From contig NC_007925.1 in the NCBI RefSeq assembly GCF_000013745.1, positions 1,736,001-1,800,000 of the forward strand: a stretch of DNA of 64,000 nucleotides, written 5' to 3'. The stretch comes from Rhodopseudomonas_A palustris_F (GTDB lineage: Bacteria > Pseudomonadota > Alphaproteobacteria > Rhizobiales > Xanthobacteraceae). How positions within the stretch are numbered: position 1 is the stretch's first letter; every line of letters begins with the position of its first letter. Positions 59,415 to 64,000 of the stretch are shown here, piece by piece. Both the position numbers and the translations under genes were made by a program. The notes under the pieces were generated by a model. It saw only the letters and a list, made by a program, of their open reading frames with translations. It was not told the DNA's origin and ran no database searches.

Positions 59415-60391
59415 CGGCTGGCTCCCTTGCGTTTGCGCGAGAACAATCCGATCAGCCCTTCCGGCCGCGCCAGCGCGATCAGCACGATCAAGGTGCCATA
59501 GACGATCAGGTCGACGCCGCGGCCGGAGCCGCCGATGAAGGAGCGGGTCAGTTCGGTGAGCGGGATCAGTATCACCGCGCCGAGCACTGGTCCCCACAGC
59601 GTGCCGATGCCGCCCAGCACCGCCGGCAGCGCCATCAGCAGCGAGAAGTGGAAGCTCATCACGCTTTCCGGATCGATGTAGGAGACGAACTGCGCATAGA
59701 AGCTGCCGCCGACCGCGGTGAGGAACGCCGACACCGCGGCGGCGCCCATCTTGGAATTGAACACCACCACGCCGAGGCTTTCGGCGGCGTCGGGATTGTC
59801 TTTCACCGCGCGCCACCAATAGCCCCACTTGGAATCCTGCAGCCAGAAGGTGACCAGCCAGGCGACCACGCAGAACCCCAGCGCGAAGTAGAAGTAGGGC
59901 AGTTTGCTGCGGGTGAACTGGAACGTCGTCCAGGAGTCCTTGCGTACCGGGATGTCGATGCCCAGGGCTGCGCCGGCCCAGTCCCAGTTCAGGAACAACA
60001 GATAGGCGATCTCGGCGATCACGATGGTGGCGATGACGAAGTAATGCCCGCGCAGCCGGAAGCAGGGATAGCCCAGCGCCATCGCGATCACTGCAGAGAT
60101 CAGTCCGCCGCTGATCATGCCGAACCACGGCAGCACGCCGAATTTGGTGAACAACAGCGCGGTGGTGTAGGCGCCGAGGCCGAAATACAGCGCGTGGCCG
60201 AGCGAGATCTGGCCGCAATAGCCGCCGAGAATGTTCCAGCTCTGCGACAGCGCCGCATACATCAGCGTCAGCACCATGATGTTCTGGACGTAGACGTCCT
60301 TGACGAATAACGGAACCAGGGCGGCCACCGCGGTGAAGCCGGCGGCGAGCAGCAGGTCGCGACGTCGGCGTTGGGCGAAGCTGTTGTCCAT
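59411..60391 (-). CDS. livM: Second transporter, LivM-type permease
   Basis: A 326-residue inner-membrane permease, the shorter LivM form without an extra N-terminal region. The core SQSWNILGGYCGQISLGHAL is diagnostic, and WWRAVKDNPDAAESLGVVVF is the ATPase-contact loop. About ten hydrophobic segments are visible. Start and stop overlap both neighbours (livH by one to three bases, livG by four), a tightly packed operon. It starts MDNSFAQRRRRDLLLAAGFT. Confidence 0.93.
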   Translation of the reverse strand: MDNSFAQRRRRDLLLAAGFTAVAALVPLFVKDVYVQNIMVLTLMYAALSQSWNILGGYCGQISLGHALYFGLGAYTTALLFTKFGVLPWFGMISGGLISAVIAMALGYPCFRLRGHYFVIATIVIAEIAYLLFLNWDWAGAALGIDIPVRKDSWTTFQFTRSKLPYFYFALGFCVVAWLVTFWLQDSKWGYWWRAVKDNPDAAESLGVVVFNSKMGAAAVSAFLTAVGGSFYAQFVSYIDPESVMSFHFSLLMALPAVLGGIGTLWGPVLGAVILIPLTELTRSFIGGSGRGVDLIVYGTLIVLIALARPEGLIGLFSRKRKGASR

Positions 60392-61269
60392 CAGATCGAT
60401 CCGAACAGGCCGCGCGGCCGAATGAACACCACCAGGAGGTACACCGCGTAGATGCCGACCGATTTCAACGACGGCGGCAACAACAGCGCGGTGGAAGCCT
60501 CGACGAGGCCGACGATGATGCCGCCGGCGAAGGCGCCGAACACGCTGCCGAAGCCGCCGAGCGCCACCGTGACATAGGCGATCAGCGCGAACGAGGCGCC
60601 GACGTCGGGATAGATGTAGAAGAACATCGCCATGATCGCACCGGCAAGGCCGACCAGAGCCGCGCCGAGACCCCAGCCCAGCGCGAACACCCGGTTCTTG
60701 TCGATGCCGACCAGCGCCACCGCGCCGGCGTCCTCGCGGGTGGCCTCCAGCGCACGGCCGAAGTCGGTCTTCTTGATGAAGAAGAACAGCGCGGTAAACG
60801 CCAGGATCGAGACCCCGGCGCCGACCAGCTGCGGCACCGGCAGGAACACGCCGCCGAGCGAGATGGTCTGGCCGCCGAGCCAGGAATGCGGAATGCTGCG
60901 ATAGTCCGGCGTGAAGAAGAACTGGGCGAGGCCGCGCATCACGATCGCGAGCCCGAAGGTGGCGAAGATCTGCACCATGCCGACGTTGGCCTTGGCCCGC
61001 ATCGCGAACCTCACCACCAAGAGATAGACCACCGCGCCGAACACGAACAACGCCGCCGCGACCAACGGCGCGGCAAGCAGGGGGTCGATCGCGAAGAACG
61101 CGAACAGGAAGAAGGTGACGTACATCGCGATCATGAGGAATTCGCCATGGGCGAAGTTCACCACGTCCATCAGCCCGAAGATCAGCGCGAGACCCGCGGC
61201 GATCAGGCCGTACAACAGGCCCATCAGCAGGCCGCTGGCGAGCGATTGGATGATGGTGGCAGTGGTCAA
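60391..61269 (-). CDS. livH: Second transporter, LivH-type permease
   Basis: A 292-residue inner-membrane permease. LLYGLIAAGLALIFGLMDVV and NFAHGEFLMIAMYVTFF are the LivH hallmarks, and RALEATREDAGAVALVGIDK is the ATPase-contact loop. The start is taken as a TTG at 61269 preceded by GGAG; the open frame up to 61359 is inside a palindromic repeat and reads poor sequence. An upstream gap of 194 bases separates it from the binding-protein gene and contains repeat family E, copy 3. Confidence 0.9.
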   Translation of the reverse strand: MTTATIIQSLASGLLMGLLYGLIAAGLALIFGLMDVVNFAHGEFLMIAMYVTFFLFAFFAIDPLLAAPLVAAALFVFGAVVYLLVVRFAMRAKANVGMVQIFATFGLAIVMRGLAQFFFTPDYRSIPHSWLGGQTISLGGVFLPVPQLVGAGVSILAFTALFFFIKKTDFGRALEATREDAGAVALVGIDKNRVFALGWGLGAALVGLAGAIMAMFFYIYPDVGASFALIAYVTVALGGFGSVFGAFAGGIIVGLVEASTALLLPPSLKSVGIYAVYLLVVFIRPRGLFGSI

Positions 61270-61293
61270 AGGCTTTGCTCCGAGAAAAACGCC

Positions 61294-61402
61294 GTCATCC
61301 TGAGGTGCGCGCGCTTTCTTGCGCGCCTCGAAGGATGACCGCAACTGGTCTCCGCGCATCCTTCGAGGCTCGCCGCAAGTGCGGCGAGCGCCTCGTGATG
61401 AC
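61294..61402. repeat. Palindromic repeat family E, copy 3
   Basis: About 109 bp with ends GTCATCCTGAGG and CCTCGTGATGAC and internal arms gcgcgcgctttcttgcgcgc and ctcgccgcaagtgcggcgag. It lies in the gap between the binding-protein gene and livH of the second transporter. Confidence 0.8.
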
Positions 61403-61463
61403 GCGGCACTGGACAGGCCCCGATGCCGAGCAGATTTGTCATGGCAGCAGCCCGCTCAGCCGG

Positions 61464-62708
61464 TTACTTCATCGGCCAGATGGCTTCCGCCACCGCGGCC
61501 TGCGGCGGCGCCACGGTGACGAACTTGCCGCCGTTATACTGCAGCAGCACCGGATCGGCGAAGTTGTTCTGTCCCATGTCGTCGAACTTGACCCGGCTCC
61601 ACGGCATGATGGTCTGCTCGCCCGGCAGGTCGGTGGCGACCAGCGCGTCGCGGATCTTCTCGCCGTCGGTCGACTTGGCGCGGTTGATGGCGTCCGCCAT
61701 CACGATCAGCCCCATGAACTGCCGCGACGAATAGTCGTTGAAGTCCTTGCCGGAGCGTTCCTTGTACAGGTCGTTGATCTTGCCGACCATCGGCCGCTTG
61801 GCCGCCAGATCGAGCGAGAACGAGCCGCGCGAGATCACGCCCGGGATCTTGTCGCCGACCGCGTCGTACAACGCCTTTTCGGAGAAGCCGGCGTCCTGCG
61901 CCACGATGTTCTTGGCCTTGTAGCCGAGTTCGCCCATGGTCTTGATCAGAAGAATGCCGTCGGTGGTGTAGCTCGACGGCATCAGCACGTCGGCGTCGGC
62001 CGCCTTGAGCTGCTGCACTTCGGCGGTCAGCGATGGCGAATTGGCGCGGTACTTGATGTCGACCACCACCTTGTAGCCGCGCTCGGCGGCGAGCTTGAGC
62101 TGCGCGTTCGAAGAGTCGGTGCCGAAGATGGTGTCCTCGTGGAACAGCGCCAGGGTCTCGATCTTGTGACCCTTCTTCTTCTGCGCGTCGAAGAAATCGA
62201 ACATCGCAGTGGAGAACATCTCGTCGTGCGGCGCCGGGCGGAAATAGAATTTGAGACCGCGGCGATGCAGGCTCGGCGAGGAGTTGTCGGCGGAAATGAA
62301 CGGGATCTGATAGCGCTCGCAGATCTGGCTGACGGTGACCGCGACCGAACTCTGATAGGTGCCGACGATGGCGCAGACCTTGTCCTGGGTGATCAGGCGC
62401 TCGGCTTCGGCGCGGCCCTTCTGCGGATCGGCCTGATGGTCGGCGAACACCAGCCGCACCTTGGCGCCGCCGAGCCCGGAGAGGCCTTCGCCCTTGGCCA
62501 GCGGCAGATCGAAATCGTAGTTCTTGTTGATCAGGTCGGCGGCGGTCTCGAACGCCTTCTGCGCGTCGACGCCGATCTGCGCCGAGGCGCCGGACAGCGG
62601 ATAGATCACGCCGATCACCACTTCCGAGGTCTGTGCACGTGCGGCCAGCGGCAGCAGAGCGAGCGAGGCGGCGCCTCCGAGCAATACGTTACGGCGATCG
62701 ATAATCAT
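61464..62708 (-). CDS. Second transporter, periplasmic binding protein
   Basis: A 414-residue type I periplasmic binding protein. A twin-arginine-like or Sec-type signal (MIIDRRNVLLGGAASLALLP, cleavage near AARAQ) begins it. VVIGVIYPLSGASAQIGVDA, LVFADHQADPQKGRAEAERL, and VGTYQSSVAVTVSQICERYQ fit the branched-chain amino acid/amide (HAAT) class rather than true LivK. It is the first gene of the second operon and lies directly downstream of a DUF1445 gene (57-base gap). The substrate is unknown; amino acids, amides or short organic acids are possible. Confidence 0.9.
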   Translation of the reverse strand: MIIDRRNVLLGGAASLALLPLAARAQTSEVVIGVIYPLSGASAQIGVDAQKAFETAADLINKNYDFDLPLAKGEGLSGLGGAKVRLVFADHQADPQKGRAEAERLITQDKVCAIVGTYQSSVAVTVSQICERYQIPFISADNSSPSLHRRGLKFYFRPAPHDEMFSTAMFDFFDAQKKKGHKIETLALFHEDTIFGTDSSNAQLKLAAERGYKVVVDIKYRANSPSLTAEVQQLKAADADVLMPSSYTTDGILLIKTMGELGYKAKNIVAQDAGFSEKALYDAVGDKIPGVISRGSFSLDLAAKRPMVGKINDLYKERSGKDFNDYSSRQFMGLIVMADAINRAKSTDGEKIRDALVATDLPGEQTIMPWSRVKFDDMGQNNFADPVLLQYNGGKFVTVAPPQAAVAEAIWPMK

Positions 62709-62765
62709 GCGGTGATCCTTTTTGCCGGCGATAGCGATGAGATACTTCGGATGAGAGTGAAAGCC

Positions 62766-63581
62766 TCAAAGAACGGCAAGCTGCTTGTTCTTGAGGTCGG
62801 TGACAAGCATCAATCCGGGCGAATGGGTGATCGCGAACGGCACCCGTGCCGCAGCGATCACCGCTTGCGGGGTGACCCCGCAGGCCCAGAATACCGGAAT
62901 TTCGTCGTCTTTGATCTGCACCGGGTCACCGTAATCCGGTTTGGCGATGTCTTTGATGCCGATCGATTGCGGCAGGCCGAGATGCACCGGGGCGCCATGC
63001 ACCGAGGGAAACCGCGAGGTGATCTGCACCGCGCGGATCGCGTCCTTGGGCTTCAGCGGCCGCATCGACACCACCATCGGACCGGCGAATGGGCCCGCCG
63101 GCGCGCAAGCGATGTTGGTGCGGTACATCGGCACGCGAACGCCCTGTTCGATATGGCGGATCGGCAACTCGTCGGCCATCAAGGCTTCCTCGAACGAAAA
63201 CGAGCAGCCAATCACGAAGGCAACCAGATCTTCACGCCAGTGTGCCATGATATCGGTCGGCTCATCGACCATTTCGCCGTCGCGCCACACCCGGTAGCGC
63301 GGCAGGTCGGTGCGGATATCGAGGTCGAGGCCGAGCGAGGGAATTTTCGGGTCGCCGACCTCGGACATGCCGATAATCGGACACGGTTTTGGGTTCTGCT
63401 GACAAAATCGGTGGAACGACGCTGCCAAGTTTTCCGGTAAGATAGCCAGATTGCCCTGCACGTAACCCGGGGCAAGTCCCGCGGTCTGCTCGGCATTTCC
63501 CGCCCGGCAGGCGAGCCGCGCGGCAACCGATGGCAACGTTGGGGCTGCACCGGAAAACCCCGGTGCCGTCAAAACGGTCAT
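62766..63581 (-). CDS. DUF1445 putative hydro-lyase (D-glutamate cyclase-like)
   Basis: A 271-residue protein of the DUF1445 family; related mammalian proteins have D-glutamate cyclase activity and bacterial members are annotated as hydro-lyases. Visible conserved stretches are [60 protein letters not shown], and [20 protein letters not shown], with Cys residues near CSFSFEE and ACGVTP. It is located just upstream of a transporter operon on the same strand, and divergent from a LysR regulator, so it may be part of an uptake-and-conversion pathway for a glutamate-related or amide compound. Confidence 0.85.
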
Positions 63582-63661
63582 GGAAAGATCCTGCCTATTA
63601 TCTCGACAGCAATGGAGCCTAGGCCTACTATAAAGTCTAATCTTCTCTTCTGATCAATGTC

Positions 63662-63678
63662 GATAAAATTCTTTTATC
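63662..63678. promoter_or_regulatory. Perfect palindrome in the DUF1445-LysR divergent region
   Basis: GATAAAATTCTTTTATC, two 7-bp arms around a three-base centre, 20 bases before the LysR start and about 80 bases upstream of the DUF1445 start. Its position and A/T-rich arms suit a LysR-type operator. Confidence 0.65.
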
Positions 63679-63697
63679 TGGCAAAAGGTGCCTGCAA

Positions 63698-64000
63698 ATG
63701 GCTGACTTCAAAGCGATCGAGACCTTCTTATGGGTGGTGACGCTCGGCAGCTTCCGCGGCGCCGCGCAAAAACTCAACACCACGCAGCCGGCGATTTCGC
63801 AACGCATCGCCCAGTTGGAACGCGAACTCGGCGTCAAGCTGCTGCAGCGCGACCATCGCAGCGCGTCGCCGACGCCGAGCGGTCGGCAGATGATGGTCTA
63901 TGCCGAAAAGCTGATCGGGCTGCGCTCCGAAATGCTGGCGGTGGTCGGCGATCGCTCGGCGATGCGCGGCGTGCTGCGGCTCGGCGTCGCCGAGACCATC
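63698..64000 (+). CDS. LysR-family transcriptional regulator (3' end outside window)
   Basis: The first 101 residues of a LysR regulator; the gene runs off the window end. The N-terminal winged helix-turn-helix is intact: FLWVVTLGSFRGAAQKLNTT followed by QPAISQRIAQLERELGVKLL, with the usual effector-domain linker beginning after residue 60. Its start ATG at 63698 is preceded by AAAGG. It is divergent from the DUF1445 and transporter genes and has a palindrome in between, the classic LysR arrangement; it is therefore a likely regulator of both. Confidence 0.9.
   Translation, partial: MADFKAIETFLWVVTLGSFRGAAQKLNTTQPAISQRIAQLERELGVKLLQRDHRSASPTPSGRQMMVYAEKLIGLRSEMLAVVGDRSAMRGVLRLGVAETI

Noticed and set aside
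1..64000. tRNA, rRNA, prophage or insertion sequence genes
   Set aside because: I found no tRNA-like cloverleaf, no rRNA, and no transposase or integrase domain that I could support.

Overview
The window is high-GC chromosomal DNA from an alphaproteobacterium of the Bradyrhizobium/Rhodopseudomonas group (Nitrobacteraceae). Three things point there. The reductase at 43140-44369 closely matches what I remember of palustrisredoxin reductase. An avidin at 35871-36377 closely matches what I remember of Bradyrhizobium bradavidin, including its C-terminal tag. The intergenic DNA is full of palindromic repeats of the kind common in that group. No database search was possible, so family names rest on recognisable motifs and remembered sequences.

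Layout. 1-10617 is mostly housekeeping: a serine hydrolase end, threonine aldolase, rpsD, an acyltransferase-like protein, a cupin, murI, a MOSC protein, a DUF1778/GNAT toxin-antitoxin pair, purB and a GH3 beta-glucosidase. 10618-12367 has no credible gene; it holds alternating palindromic repeats around a long, highly structured non-coding element. 12368-16543 carries two coupled small membrane proteins, rpe, an EF-hand protein, an S58-type amidase and ccdA. 16757-22167 is a complete branched-chain amino acid ABC transporter operon (minus strand) with palindromes between its genes. 22738-23271 is an unknown membrane protein.

23420-26957 is the most unusual part: a minus-strand operon, visibly less GC-rich than its surroundings. 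It encodes a QueG-like double [4Fe-4S] protein, a HemW-like radical SAM enzyme, an 84-residue small protein with a very strong ribosome binding site, and an ATP-grasp-like ligase that appears circularly permuted. Together these look like a peptide-modifying (RiPP-like) or cofactor-modifying pathway that I do not recognise as described.

27701-35742 holds a 3-oxoadipate enol-lactonase-like hydrolase diverging from a cox-type molybdenum hydroxylase cluster (coxG, coxS, coxM, coxD, coxE, two XdhC halves, a MoeA/MobA-like fusion). The large catalytic subunit coxL is missing. 35871-42969 holds the avidin, DUF4189, DUF2000, a small membrane protein, BcsS, DUF488, DUF72 and two glycosyltransferases. 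43140-54388 holds the ferredoxin reductase, a PfkB kinase, a TetR-RND efflux operon with an operator next to the regulator start, a D-amino-acid dehydrogenase and two alpha/beta hydrolases. 54418-55163 is a second structured non-coding element between degenerate direct repeats. It shares a 17-nt tail with the first. The rest is a hydrolase, two polyhydroxyalkanoate-granule-type proteins, a chimeric small ORF, a second complete branched-chain or amide ABC transporter operon, a DUF1445 protein, and the start of a LysR regulator cut by the window edge.
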